Source: an uncultured Bacteroidota bacterium (GTDB taxonomy: Bacteria; Bacteroidota; Bacteroidia; Flavobacteriales; Flavobacteriaceae). Taken from it: a DNA stretch of 33,256 nt. A program made the translations under genes and the position numbers. The stretch is taken from contig CACLQG010000013.1 of assembly GCA_902609035.1 (NCBI GenBank), positions 1-33,256 on the forward strand, read 5' to 3'. Of this stretch, positions 10,109 through 18,459 are shown piece after piece. Numbering within the stretch: position 1 is the first letter of the stretch; each line of letters begins with the position of its first letter. The notes below the pieces were generated by a model. That model saw only the letters and a program-made list of their open reading frames with translations. It was not told where the DNA came from and made no database searches.

Positions 10109-12010
10109 TCATTGATAGGATCTTACAGATTTTCCCTCATAAAAATTCATAAAAGCGCGGTTCACTACCAGATTTCCCCCAGGTGTGGGATAATCACCAG
10201 AAAAATACCAGTCCCCTAGATTTTTTGGGCAAGACTGGTGTAAGCCCTCTATGGTTTGGAAAATAACCTCTACCTCAGACATAATGGAATCTCCCTTAAT
10301 TATTTCAGCAATTTTATCCGAAATTTGTTTATCAGAAAAAGGTTCGTATAATACCTTCACACAATTTTTCACCTCTTTTGATGGTAAGTATCGATTGCCC
10401 TGACAATTAGAATAAATGGCATCCAGTGTTTGCTCTAATGTGTTTTGATCCTCGTGAAGTTTTAGTGTAGCTTTAAAAGCTATAAAATTATCAATTTTGG
10501 CCATGTCAATACCGTAGCAGTCTGGATAACGAATTTGAGGAGCACTGGAAACGATGATGATTTTTTTGGGATTAAGTCGATCCAACATTTTCAAAATACT
10601 CTTTTGTAATGTCGTTCCCCTAACAATACTATCGTCAATTATTACCAAATTATCAGTGGGTTTAATGACACCATAAGTTACATCATAAACATGGGCCACC
10701 AAGTCATCTCTACTAGCATCTTCGGTAATGAAAGTTCTGAGCTTAGCGTCTTTAATAGCTATTTTTTCAATTCTTGGACGCAATGAAAAGAGTTTTTCAA
10801 GAACTCCATTATTGATGTATTTTTTATTTTGAATGGTGTTTTTTAAAGATTGTACGATATTGTCTTGCACGGCCCCCAAAAGGCCATAAAATGAAGTTTC
10901 AGCGGTGTTGGGAATAAAGGAGAAAACAGTATTCTCCAAATCATTTCGAATGGCTTTTTGGATTTGAGGAAATAGCAGTCTCCCTAATTTTTTTCGCTCT
11001 TTATAGATTTCAGCATCGCTACCTCTAGAGAAATAAATTCTCTCAAAAGAGCAGGATTTCTGTTCAACAGGTTCCTGGATTTGACTAAGGTTTACTGCTC
11101 CAGATTTTTTAGTCAATAACGCACAACCGGGGGGTAACTCCTGAATTTCTTCAAAGTTTACATTAAAAACGGTTTGAATAGCGGGTCTTTCAGATGCGAC
11201 AACGAGGACTTCGTCGTCATCGTAATAATAAGCGGGGCGGATCCCAGCAGGGTCTCTAAAAACAAAAGATTCTCCATGACCTAATAGACCTGCTATGGTG
11301 TAACCTCCATCCCATTTTTTTGAAGCTTTTCGCAATACCTTTTTCATGCTTAATAGTTCGACAATCTTAGGGGAAGCATCTTCCTTGTTAAAACCTTCTT
11401 TCTTTAGTTTTTTATATATTTTAGAAACAGCATCATCCAAAAAATGACCAATTTTTTCCATTACTGTTATGGTATCAGCTTTTTCTTTGGGGTGCTGTCC
11501 AAGCTCAACCAGAGTGTCAAAAAGTTCGTTAACATTGGTGAGGTTAAAGTTTCCAGCAACTATCAAATTACGATGCATCCAGTTGTTTTGCCTTAAAAAG
11601 GGATGTACGCTTTCGATACTGTTTTTTCCAAAAGTTCCGTAACGCAAATGACCAAGTAACAATTCTCCAGCAAAAGGAACTACTTGTTTGAATTGATCAA
11701 TATTTTCCAATAAATCAGAATGTTGTTTCGAAGCTTGCTTTACACCTTTATTCACTTTTTTAAAAATATCTTGAATGGGTTGTTGCGAATTGGAGCGCAC
11801 CCTAGTAATATAACGTTGACCTGGACTCATGTTGAGCTTAACACATGCTAAACCTGCACCATCCTGACCCCGATTGTGCTGTTTTTCCATCATCAAATAC
11901 ATTTTATTGATGCCAAACATAGCCGTGCCATACTTGTCTTTGAAATATTGAAGATCCTTTTTTAAGTGGATCATTGCAATTCCACACTCGTGCTTTATGG
12001 CGTCACTCAT
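10109..12010 (-). CDS. purF: Amidophosphoribosyltransferase-type protein (long Bacteroidota form)
   Basis: PurF transfers the amide nitrogen of glutamine to PRPP, the first committed step of purine synthesis. This protein has the two-domain plan: an N-terminal class II glutamine amidotransferase with a catalytic Cys in KHECGIAM (Cys9, implying removal of a short propeptide), NRGQDGAG, and a C-terminal phosphoribosyltransferase with the PRPP motif VIIDDSIVRGTT at about 455-467. At 633 residues it is longer than the usual form of about 480-510. Bacteroidota carry such a long form, sometimes beside a short PurF, so it may be a paralogue of uncertain activity. It is the last gene of the purN–rnhA–pfkB–purF block, 9 nt after the kinase. 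Confidence 0.85.
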   Translation of the reverse strand: MSDAIKHECGIAMIHLKKDLQYFKDKYGTAMFGINKMYLMMEKQHNRGQDGAGLACVKLNMSPGQRYITRVRSNSQQPIQDIFKKVNKGVKQASKQHSDLLENIDQFKQVVPFAGELLLGHLRYGTFGKNSIESVHPFLRQNNWMHRNLIVAGNFNLTNVNELFDTLVELGQHPKEKADTITVMEKIGHFLDDAVSKIYKKLKKEGFNKEDASPKIVELLSMKKVLRKASKKWDGGYTIAGLLGHGESFVFRDPAGIRPAYYYDDDEVLVVASERPAIQTVFNVNFEEIQELPPGCALLTKKSGAVNLSQIQEPVEQKSCSFERIYFSRGSDAEIYKERKKLGRLLFPQIQKAIRNDLENTVFSFIPNTAETSFYGLLGAVQDNIVQSLKNTIQNKKYINNGVLEKLFSLRPRIEKIAIKDAKLRTFITEDASRDDLVAHVYDVTYGVIKPTDNLVIIDDSIVRGTTLQKSILKMLDRLNPKKIIIVSSAPQIRYPDCYGIDMAKIDNFIAFKATLKLHEDQNTLEQTLDAIYSNCQGNRYLPSKEVKNCVKVLYEPFSDKQISDKIAEIIKGDSIMSEVEVIFQTIEGLHQSCPKNLGDWYFSGDYPTPGGNLVVNRAFMNFYEGKSVRSYQ

Positions 12011-12019
12011 CTCTTTTAA

Positions 12020-12958
12020 TTATTTTTTTTCAATATCGATCTCAAATGTAGTTAATTCTTTAAAAGCTTTAAGACGCGCAGCCATCATTTTGGGTGTATA
12101 GTTCACTAAGTTTTCAGTACCGAATTTTTCAACAGCAAAAGAAGCCATCGCAGAACCATATATGATTGCAGATTTCATATTATTGAATGATATATCTCCA
12201 GTTTGAGTCAAATAACCCGTAAATCCACCTGCAAAACTATCCCCAGCACCTGTAGGATCAAAAACCTTCTCTAAAGGAAAGGCAGGCGCACAAAAAATCT
12301 GATTTTTGTGGAAGAGTAATGCCCCGTGTTCTCCCTTTTTGATAATAACGTATTTAGGTCCCATTTGATGAATTTTTTCTGCAGCTTTTACCAATGAATA
12401 TTCCTTAGACAATTGTCGGGCTTCTTCGTCATTAATTGAAATTACATCGACTTTAGCAATGACCTTATCCAATGTAAGTTGAGCATGTTCCATCCAAAAG
12501 TTCATGGTATCCAATACAATGAGTCTGGGTAATGTATTTAATTGCTCTAATGCCTGTAATTGAACATCAGGTGATAGATTTCCCAACATAACTATATCAG
12601 GACTTTTGAGGTGTTCTGGAATCTTTGGATTGAAGTTTTCCAAAACATTAAGTTGTGTATCCAAAGTTGTTCGAGTATTTAGATCGTTATGGTATTTCCC
12701 TTTCCAGAAAAAAGTAGCTTCTCCTGGAATAATTTCAACTCCTGAAAGGTCTATATCCCTATCTTCTAAAAGTTCTAAATGTTCTTTTTCAAAGTCTTCC
12801 CCCAAAACAGAAATAATACCGCATTCTATATCAAAACGAGAAGCAGACAAGCCTATGTAGGTTGCCGCTCCACCCAAAATTTTATTTACTTTTCCGAAAG
12901 GAGTTTCAATAGCATCGTAGGCCATTGTGCCTACTATAAGAAGTCTATTGTTCATCAT
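12020..12958 (-). CDS. PfkB-family (ribokinase-like) sugar kinase
   Basis: This 312-residue protein has the ribokinase/PfkB fold. The N-terminal substrate-site glycines are in KILGGAATYIG (about 27-36). The C-terminal signature is DPTGAGDSFAGGF (234-246), with D240 as the expected catalytic base and GAGD as the anion hole. It phosphorylates a sugar or nucleoside-like substrate with ATP, but the substrate cannot be read from sequence. Conserved linkage with purF, rnhA and purN in Bacteroidota hints at nucleoside or pentose metabolism (inference). The start has two adjacent ATGs (12958, 12955), and a TAnnTTTG box ends at 12960, so the second ATG may be the real start. Confidence 0.88.
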   Translation of the reverse strand: MMNNRLLIVGTMAYDAIETPFGKVNKILGGAATYIGLSASRFDIECGIISVLGEDFEKEHLELLEDRDIDLSGVEIIPGEATFFWKGKYHNDLNTRTTLDTQLNVLENFNPKIPEHLKSPDIVMLGNLSPDVQLQALEQLNTLPRLIVLDTMNFWMEHAQLTLDKVIAKVDVISINDEEARQLSKEYSLVKAAEKIHQMGPKYVIIKKGEHGALLFHKNQIFCAPAFPLEKVFDPTGAGDSFAGGFTGYLTQTGDISFNNMKSAIIYGSAMASFAVEKFGTENLVNYTPKMMAARLKAFKELTTFEIDIEKK

Positions 12959-12959
12959 A

Positions 12960-12967
12960 CAAAAATA
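12960..12967 (-). promoter_or_regulatory. Bacteroidota -7 box abutting the kinase gene
   Basis: On the minus strand TATTTTTG matches TAnnTTTG and ends 2 nt before the first of two ATGs. If used, the transcript would start at or inside the start-codon pair. It lies in the 82-nt gap after rnhA, so the kinase and purF could have their own promoter. Confidence 0.35.
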
Positions 12968-13040
12968 ATAAACTTAAAACGGTAATTAATTTTTTAATCA
13001 AAGAGTTATTGAAGAGTTTTCATGGTCCTCTATATGATTG

Positions 13041-13514
13041 TTATTTCTTTTGATTTTGTTCGAAAAAAGCATCAATGTTTACAGGAGTATTTTTAGCAGC
13101 TTTCAAGGCAAGTCTATCACACCGATCGTTTTGAGGATGATTATTATGTCCTTTAACCCAACTAAAACTGACTTTGTGTTTTCGATGAATGCTGAGATAA
13201 CGTTTCCACAGATCAGGATTTTTTTTGTCTTTGAATCCTTTTTTTTTCCAATTAAATACCCATTTTTTTTCAACAGCATCGATGACATATTTGGAGTCAG
13301 AATAAACCATCACTTCCATTGGTTGTTTTTTTAGTTTTTCAAGTGCAATTATGACTGCGAGTAATTCCATCCGGTTGTTGGTCGTCAACCTGAAACCATC
13401 GGAAAATTCCCTTGTGTACCCCATCTCCTTCCACTCCATAATGATTCCATATCCACCAGGACCTGGGTTTCCCAGAGAAGAACCGTCGGTATAAATATTG
13501 ATTCTTTCCAGCAT
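13041..13514 (-). CDS. rnhA: Ribonuclease HI
   Basis: This 157-residue enzyme cleaves RNA in RNA-DNA hybrids in the cytoplasm. The DEDD active site is complete: D10 in IYTDGSSLGNPG, E50 in NNRMELLAV, D73 in YSDSKYV and D133 in NDRCDRLA, with the assisting H123 in WVKGHNNHP. Length matches E. coli RNase HI (155). Its ATG lies 1 nt beyond the purN stop, so translation is probably coupled. A gap of about 82 nt separates it from the downstream kinase. Confidence 0.96.
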   Translation of the reverse strand: MLERINIYTDGSSLGNPGPGGYGIIMEWKEMGYTREFSDGFRLTTNNRMELLAVIIALEKLKKQPMEVMVYSDSKYVIDAVEKKWVFNWKKKGFKDKKNPDLWKRYLSIHRKHKVSFSWVKGHNNHPQNDRCDRLALKAAKNTPVNIDAFFEQNQKK

Positions 13515-13515
13515 T

Positions 13516-14079
13516 TTAGGGAAATAGAATTTTATTAATTACCTTAGGATAGTGTTCATATTCTAACTTTTTAACCTTTTTTGCAATATCCTTAATACTG
13601 TCTTGAGATTTTATTTCAACTTTGGTTTGAAAAATGATCGTTCCTTGATCATAGTTTTCATTTACATTATGGATGGTGATACCAGTCTGTAGGTCTCGAG
13701 CCTCTTTAACGGATTGATGTACCCTATCACCATACATTCCTTTTCCCCCGTGTTTGGGTAATAGTGCGGGATGGATATTGATAATTTTTCCGTTAAAAGT
13801 TCGAATTAAATCCAAAGGTATTTTAAGTAAAAACCCTGCCAAAACAATCAGATCAGGGTTTAAAAGCTCGATTTGGTACTTCAATGTACCATTATTTAAT
13901 TCTACTTTATCAAAAATTTTTGTTGGAATTTTTATTGACGAAATACGATCAATGACTCCTGCATTGGGGTTGTTGGTAAAAACCATAACTATCTCTACCT
14001 CAGTATTGAACTTGAAGTAATTGATGATGTTCTCCACATTGGTTCCTGAACCGGAGGCAAATAAGATAATTTTTTTAAT
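13516..14079 (-). CDS. purN: Phosphoribosylglycinamide formyltransferase with a non-canonical start
   Basis: PurN adds a formyl group from 10-formyl-THF to GAR in purine synthesis. Catalytic Asn and His are in IINIHPALLPKHGGKGMYG, and the Asp is in NYDQGTIIF. The N-terminal phosphate loop FASGSGTNVENI is encoded upstream of the first standard start, a GTG at 14037. Using that GTG would delete the loop. Reading back in frame gives I-K-K-I-I-L-F-A-S-G-S-G-T-N, and the frame stays open to a TAA at 14137-14139. No ATG, GTG or TTG occurs in that stretch. I place the start at ATT 14077-14079, giving 187 aa, where homologues begin M-K-K-I; ATT at 14097 is the alternative (193 aa). It is either translated from ATT or has lost its start. 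Confidence 0.75.
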   Translation of the reverse strand: MKKIILFASGSGTNVENIINYFKFNTEVEIVMVFTNNPNAGVIDRISSIKIPTKIFDKVELNNGTLKYQIELLNPDLIVLAGFLLKIPLDLIRTFNGKIINIHPALLPKHGGKGMYGDRVHQSVKEARDLQTGITIHNVNENYDQGTIIFQTKVEIKSQDSIKDIAKKVKKLEYEHYPKVINKILFP

Positions 14080-14108
14080 TTTTTTTTTTGATAAAATTAC
14101 TTTTACGA

Positions 14109-14116
14109 CAAAAATA
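14109..14116 (-). promoter_or_regulatory. Bacteroidota -7 box for the purN operon
   Basis: TATTTTTG on the minus strand matches TAnnTTTG. A TTTG lies 23 nt further upstream, close to the expected -33 spacing. The extended form ATATTTTTGTCG is identical to the element upstream of acpP. Transcription from it should start near 14103, upstream of both candidate ATT starts of purN. Confidence 0.5.
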
Positions 14117-14204
14117 TCCGGGATTCCAGATTTTAATTACAAATCCACTTCACAAAGAAAAGTTATATTCTTTTGCCTTAATAGTGATTTGATTCAAAGT
14201 TTTA

Positions 14205-14212
14205 TATTTTTG
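14205..14212 (+). promoter_or_regulatory. Bacteroidota -7 box for the acpP operon
   Basis: TATTTTTG matches TAnnTTTG and lies 28 nt before the acpP ATG. It is part of ATATTTTTGTCG (14204-14215), which is repeated exactly in the divergent purN promoter. The nearest TTTG upstream is only 13 nt away, shorter than the usual spacing. Confidence 0.5.
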
Positions 14213-14240
14213 TCGACAATAATTTAAAAAAAATTCGATT

Positions 14241-14474
14241 ATGTCTGACACATCATCAAGAGTAAAAGCAATTATCGTTGACAAATTAGGAGTGGACGAA
14301 AATGAAGTCGTAGCCGATGCTAATTTCACAAACGATTTAGGTGCCGATTCTTTGGATACCGTTGAGCTAATTATGGAATTCGAAAAAGAATTTGATATTC
14401 AAATTCCAGATGACCAAGCTGAAAATATTGCAACAGTAGGTCAAGCAATTCAGTTTATCGAGCAAGAAAAATAA
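14241..14474 (+). CDS. acpP: Acyl carrier protein
   Basis: This small acidic 77-residue protein carries growing fatty-acyl chains on a 4'-phosphopantetheine arm. The attachment serine is S37 in the motif [16 protein letters not shown]. Length and charge match type II ACP. It is the first gene of the + strand block and lies 13 nt before fabF, the usual pairing, so the two should be co-transcribed from the -7 box at 14205. Confidence 0.97.
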   Translation: MSDTSSRVKAIIVDKLGVDENEVVADANFTNDLGADSLDTVELIMEFEKEFDIQIPDDQAENIATVGQAIQFIEQEK

Positions 14475-14487
14475 AACCCTGGCTTAA

Positions 14488-15738
14488 ATGAAACCAAGAC
14501 GTGTAGTAATTACCGGATTGGGTGCCTTAACTCCAATAGGAAATACCCTTCCTACATACTGGGAGGGTCTTTTGTCTGGTGCTAGTGGTGCCGCACCCAT
14601 TACCCATTTTGATGCTTCAAAATTCAAAACTAAATTTGCATGTGAGGTAAAAGATTTTGATCCTTTGGATTTTATGGATAGGAAGGAGGCCCGTAAATGT
14701 GACAGATTCACACAATATGCGATGGTGACAACTGACGAGGCCGTTAAAGATGCAGGTCTGGATTTTGATAAGTTAGACAAAGACCGTATCGGGGTGATAT
14801 GGGGAGCTGGTATAGGAGGACTGGAAACATTTCAAAATGAGGTTTTAAATTATGCTAATGGTAACGGATCCCCTCGATTCAATCCTTTCTTTATTCCAAA
14901 AATAATCTCAGATATTGCTCCGGGACTCATTTCTATAAAGCACGAACTTAGGGGCCCAAATTTTGCTACTGTATCTGCCTGTGCCTCCTCATCAAATGCC
15001 ATGATCGATTCGCTTAACTATATAAGAATGGGCTACGCAGATATGATCGTCTCCGGAGGTTCTGAAGCTGCAGTGACCATAGCAGGAATTGGAGGGTTCA
15101 ATGGCATGCACGCCTTGTCTACCAGAAATGATGATCCCAAAACTGCCTCACGACCATTTGATAAAGACAGAGATGGCTTTGTACTGGGAGAGGGAGCGGG
15201 TGCACTCATACTAGAAGAATATGAACATGCAAAGGCTCGAGGTGCTAAAATGTATGCAGAGTTGGCCGGTGGAGGGCTCTCTGCCGATGCGCATCACATG
15301 ACTGCTCCTCACCCTGCGGGAATTGGTGCCAAAAAAGTGATGATGAATTGTCTCCAAGACGCTGACCTTAAGCCTGAGGATATAGATGCTATCAATATGC
15401 ATGGAACTTCAACCCAATTGGGTGATATTGCGGAAACTAATGCGGTTAAAGAGGTTTTTGGCGATCATTCCTACAAAATCAACATCAACTCTACGAAATC
15501 CATGACTGGTCATTTACTAGGAGCAGCTGGAGCCATAGAGGCAATTGCTTCTATTATGGCCATTCAAAATAATGTGGTCCCTCCAACTATCAACCATCAT
15601 ACGGCTGATGACCGGCTCGATCCCAAATTAAACTTTACTTTTGCTAAAGCGCAGAAAAGAAAGGTTGACGTTGTCTTGTCCAACACCTTTGGTTTTGGCG
15701 GGCATAACGCATGCATTATTTTTAAAAAAATTACATAA
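14488..15738 (+). CDS. fabF: 3-oxoacyl-[acyl-carrier-protein] synthase II
   Basis: FabF condenses malonyl-ACP with acyl-ACP to elongate fatty acids. This 416-residue thiolase-fold enzyme has the catalytic Cys165 in TVSACASSSNAM, His305 in NMHGTSTQLGD, Lys337 in NSTKSMTGH and His342 in the same block. The glycine-rich end SNTFGFGGHNACI is also present. Length matches FabF (about 413). It follows acpP closely, and rnc starts 8 nt after its stop, so the three appear to form one operon. Confidence 0.97.
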   Translation: MKPRRVVITGLGALTPIGNTLPTYWEGLLSGASGAAPITHFDASKFKTKFACEVKDFDPLDFMDRKEARKCDRFTQYAMVTTDEAVKDAGLDFDKLDKDRIGVIWGAGIGGLETFQNEVLNYANGNGSPRFNPFFIPKIISDIAPGLISIKHELRGPNFATVSACASSSNAMIDSLNYIRMGYADMIVSGGSEAAVTIAGIGGFNGMHALSTRNDDPKTASRPFDKDRDGFVLGEGAGALILEEYEHAKARGAKMYAELAGGGLSADAHHMTAPHPAGIGAKKVMMNCLQDADLKPEDIDAINMHGTSTQLGDIAETNAVKEVFGDHSYKININSTKSMTGHLLGAAGAIEAIASIMAIQNNVVPPTINHHTADDRLDPKLNFTFAKAQKRKVDVVLSNTFGFGGHNACIIFKKIT

Positions 15739-15746
15739 TTTAGAAT

Positions 15747-16484
15747 GTGAATTTTATTAGAAACTTACTGAAAATATCAGCAAAAAAGGAAGCTGTTTTT
15801 TTCAGTAATCTCAGGAGAATTACTTCACTCAAGGCGGTAAATAGAAAAGTTTATCAAACCGCTTTTACCCATCGATCTTTGAACTTAAAAGACAATAATG
15901 GGCATTTAATCAATTTCGAAAGACTCGAGTTTTTGGGAGATTCTATGCTTGGCATAGTAGTGTCCAGTTTCTTATATGAAAAGTTTCCTCACGCCACTGA
16001 GGGTAAATTATCCCGATATCGTGCAAAAATAGTAAGCCGTGAAAACTTAAATCAAATTGGCAAAAAAATGGGGCTAATAAAATTTTTAGATCTTGAGCAA
16101 AAAGTGAAACTTGGCAGTAATATTCACGGTAATCTTCTTGAAGCATTGGTAGGGGCCCTTCTGGTAGATAGGGGCCATATTAAATGTTGCAACTTTATTC
16201 TGAACAAAATTCTAGATGATTACGTAGACCTAGATCAACTAGAGCACTCCGTTTTGAGTTACAAAGGGTCGTTGATAGAATGGGGACAAAAAACAAAAAA
16301 AAATATTTTGTTCAAAACCCTTATTGACAACGGATTAGATCCCCATTTCAATTATATTACCTATATCTATCTAAATGACAAACAAATTGTCAAAGCAAGG
16401 GGTGTTTCCAAAAAAAAGTCAGAAGAAAAAGCAGCTAAAAGAGCCTTTAGTGCCATCAATATCAAATCTAGATTATATGATTAA
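15747..16484 (+). CDS. rnc: Ribonuclease III
   Basis: RNase III cuts double-stranded RNA, including rRNA precursors. The N-terminal nuclease domain carries the signature NFERLEFLGDSML with E58 and D65, and a C-terminal dsRNA-binding domain spans about 172-240 (ending KKKSEEKAAKRAF). In the second catalytic block, GNLLEALVGALL, E132 is present, but the position equivalent to E. coli D114 is N129. I recall Asn here in other Bacteroidota RNase III proteins, so it may be lineage-typical. At 245 aa it is slightly longer than E. coli (226), with an N-terminal extension of about 20 residues. Its stop overlaps the next gene's start by 8 nt. Confidence 0.94.
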   Translation: MNFIRNLLKISAKKEAVFFSNLRRITSLKAVNRKVYQTAFTHRSLNLKDNNGHLINFERLEFLGDSMLGIVVSSFLYEKFPHATEGKLSRYRAKIVSRENLNQIGKKMGLIKFLDLEQKVKLGSNIHGNLLEALVGALLVDRGHIKCCNFILNKILDDYVDLDQLEHSVLSYKGSLIEWGQKTKKNILFKTLIDNGLDPHFNYITYIYLNDKQIVKARGVSKKKSEEKAAKRAFSAINIKSRLYD

Positions 16485-16947
16485 AGTCAAGCGTTTTACC
16501 TTGGACGAGATCCTTGAGGATGATTTTTCCCTCATTGCTATTCACAGTAGTTATGAAGGCTATCATCTTGCTTTTCTTCTTAATGCTTATTGTCAATGTT
16601 CATTTGTTCAATCAAAAAATAGAAAAGGAACAAAAAAAATAGATTTTCCTTTTGAACGATTTGAATGGATCGACCAATCAAAAGGTATAGAAATTCGGAT
16701 GATTTCCAATAAACATCAGAAATTTCAAAATGACATCCGAAAGGAATCAAGCTTATTTGATTTACCTGAAACAAAAAAATTATATTTGTTAGAGGATTTG
16801 AAAAATGTTGATTACATCATAAAAATCAATACAGGTATCGAGGCACAAGATTTGTTAAATAAAATGGAATCTATAGATCAAATCTCGTATAGATACTTAA
16901 TCGACCTAAATCAATTGAACCTTGATCTTTTTCTAAGCATCGATTAA
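16477..16947 (+). CDS. IPExxxVDY family protein
   Basis: This 156-residue protein of unknown function sits between rnc and pyk, where Bacteroidota carry the IPExxxVDY family. The N-terminal block resembles the family (F-T-L-D-E followed by F-S-L-I-A-I-H-S). The naming motif appears in degenerate form as LLEDLKNVDYII at about residues 105-116, keeping VDY but with L-E-D in place of I-P-E. I chose ATG 16477, which overlaps the rnc stop by 8 nt, because homology starts at MIKVKRFTLDE. The in-frame ATG at 16375 would add 34 basic residues read inside rnc. Its TAA shares one base with the pyk ATG (TAATG). No function can be inferred beyond its conserved position. Confidence 0.75.
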   Translation: MIKVKRFTLDEILEDDFSLIAIHSSYEGYHLAFLLNAYCQCSFVQSKNRKGTKKIDFPFERFEWIDQSKGIEIRMISNKHQKFQNDIRKESSLFDLPETKKLYLLEDLKNVDYIIKINTGIEAQDLLNKMESIDQISYRYLIDLNQLNLDLFLSID

Positions 16948-18374
16948 TGAACTACAGAAAAAAAACTAAAATTGTAGCCACCCTAGGCCCAGCGACCGAG
17001 AACATTGAGCTGATAGAGGAAATGATTCTCTCTGGCGTAGATGTCTTCAGAATAAATTTTTCACATGCCGACCATAGTGAAGTTGAAAAAAAGATTAAAA
17101 CCATTCGAAAACTTAGCGAAAAACTCAACTCCAATACTTCAATTTTGGCAGATTTGCAAGGTCCTAAACTAAGAATTGGTAATGTAGAAGAGGGCACAAT
17201 AGTTGAGCCTGGTGACGAAATATTTTTTGTGAATGGCACTCCTTTTGTTGGGAATAAGGATAAGGTTTACATAAATTACGAGACTTTCTCAAATGATGTT
17301 GAACCTTATGAGAGAGTCCTTTTGGATGATGGTAAACTCATTTTCGAGATCATTTCAACCGACAAAAAATCAGTGGTTAAAGCCAAAGTAATTCAAGGAG
17401 GAAAATTAAAATCCAAAAAAGGGGTCAATCTTCCCAATACCAAAATCTCTCTACCTGCCCTCACCAAAAAAGATATAGTGGATGCTGAATTTGCAATAAA
17501 GCAAGATGTTGATTGGATTGCATTATCCTTCGTAAGAAATAGTGAGGATATTTTGGATTTAATAAAATTGATCGAAAAACATAGCGATCACAAAATACCT
17601 ATCATTGCTAAAATTGAGAAACCAGAAGGAATTGAAAATATAGATAAAATAATTTCTTATTGTGATGGCCTTATGGTGGCTCGTGGAGATTTGGGAGTTG
17701 AAATTCCACCTGCTGAGGTGCCACTTGTTCAAAAGGAATTGGTAAAGCTTGCGAAAAAAGCGAGGATTCCTGTAATCATCGCCACACAGATGATGGAGAG
17801 TATGATCGACAGTCTTACGGCATCACGGGCAGAGGTAAACGATGTTGCCAATTCGGTAATGGATGGAGCAGATGCCGTGATGCTCTCTGGAGAAACCTCT
17901 GTAGGAGAATATCCTGTTCAAGTCATCCAAACGATGAGCTCCATCATAAAAAGTGTAGAGAATTCAGATCTTATTTCTGTTCCTCAAAAACCTCCTAATA
18001 TCAAAACCGTTAGATTCATCACTAAATCCATATGCTATCACGCTGTACATATCGCCAATGACGTTCAGGCCAAAGCCATCTGCACATTGACCAATAGCGG
18101 ATATACTGCTTTTCAAGTTTCTGCATGGCGACCCAAATCCCATATTTTGGTTTTTACTTCCAACAAAAAAATTCTCAGTCAACTAAATCTCATTTGGGGA
18201 GTTACTGCCTTTTTTTATAATAGTTTTGAAAGCACGGATATGACCGTAGAACAAATTAACCATATAGCAAAAGAAGCAGGATTTGTGGATAAAGGCGATC
18301 TTCTAATCAATCTAACTTCAATGCCAATTGTCAAAAAAGGAATGGTTAATACCCTTAGGGTTTCCTCAATATGA
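16947..18374 (+). CDS. pyk: Pyruvate kinase
   Basis: Pyruvate kinase converts phosphoenolpyruvate and ADP to pyruvate and ATP, the last step of glycolysis. The 475-residue sequence shows TKIVATLGPAT at the start, the substrate-binding R in VFRINFSH, ADLQGPKLRIG, the catalytic lysine in IIAKIEKPEGIEN (about 221), MVARGDLGVEIP (about 246) and MLSGETSVGEYP (about 312). Length matches the standard form without an extra PEP-utiliser domain. It starts on the last base of the preceding stop codon and ends the intact acpP–pyk block. No hairpin terminator is visible after it, and the decayed zone begins about 85 nt later. Confidence 0.97.
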   Translation: MNYRKKTKIVATLGPATENIELIEEMILSGVDVFRINFSHADHSEVEKKIKTIRKLSEKLNSNTSILADLQGPKLRIGNVEEGTIVEPGDEIFFVNGTPFVGNKDKVYINYETFSNDVEPYERVLLDDGKLIFEIISTDKKSVVKAKVIQGGKLKSKKGVNLPNTKISLPALTKKDIVDAEFAIKQDVDWIALSFVRNSEDILDLIKLIEKHSDHKIPIIAKIEKPEGIENIDKIISYCDGLMVARGDLGVEIPPAEVPLVQKELVKLAKKARIPVIIATQMMESMIDSLTASRAEVNDVANSVMDGADAVMLSGETSVGEYPVQVIQTMSSIIKSVENSDLISVPQKPPNIKTVRFITKSICYHAVHIANDVQAKAICTLTNSGYTAFQVSAWRPKSHILVFTSNKKILSQLNLIWGVTAFFYNSFESTDMTVEQINHIAKEAGFVDKGDLLINLTSMPIVKKGMVNTLRVSSI

Positions 18375-18459
18375 TATGGGATTGACTAAAACAATGCAAT
18401 ATAAAAATGAAGTTAATTTCTGAAGAAAATTACAAGCTAAGAACGATCAAATTTTTTTT

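Noticed and set aside
14070..14089. Frameshift in the poly-A runs at the purN start as an explanation for the missing ATG.
   Set aside because: No ATG exists in any frame upstream within the intergenic region, so a simple indel in the runs would not restore a standard start. Read-level error is still worth checking.
16375..16476. Earlier start for the IPExxxVDY protein at ATG 16375.
   Set aside because: The added basic residues are the rnc dsRNA-binding domain read in another frame. Homology begins at ATG 16477, which gives the usual short overlap.
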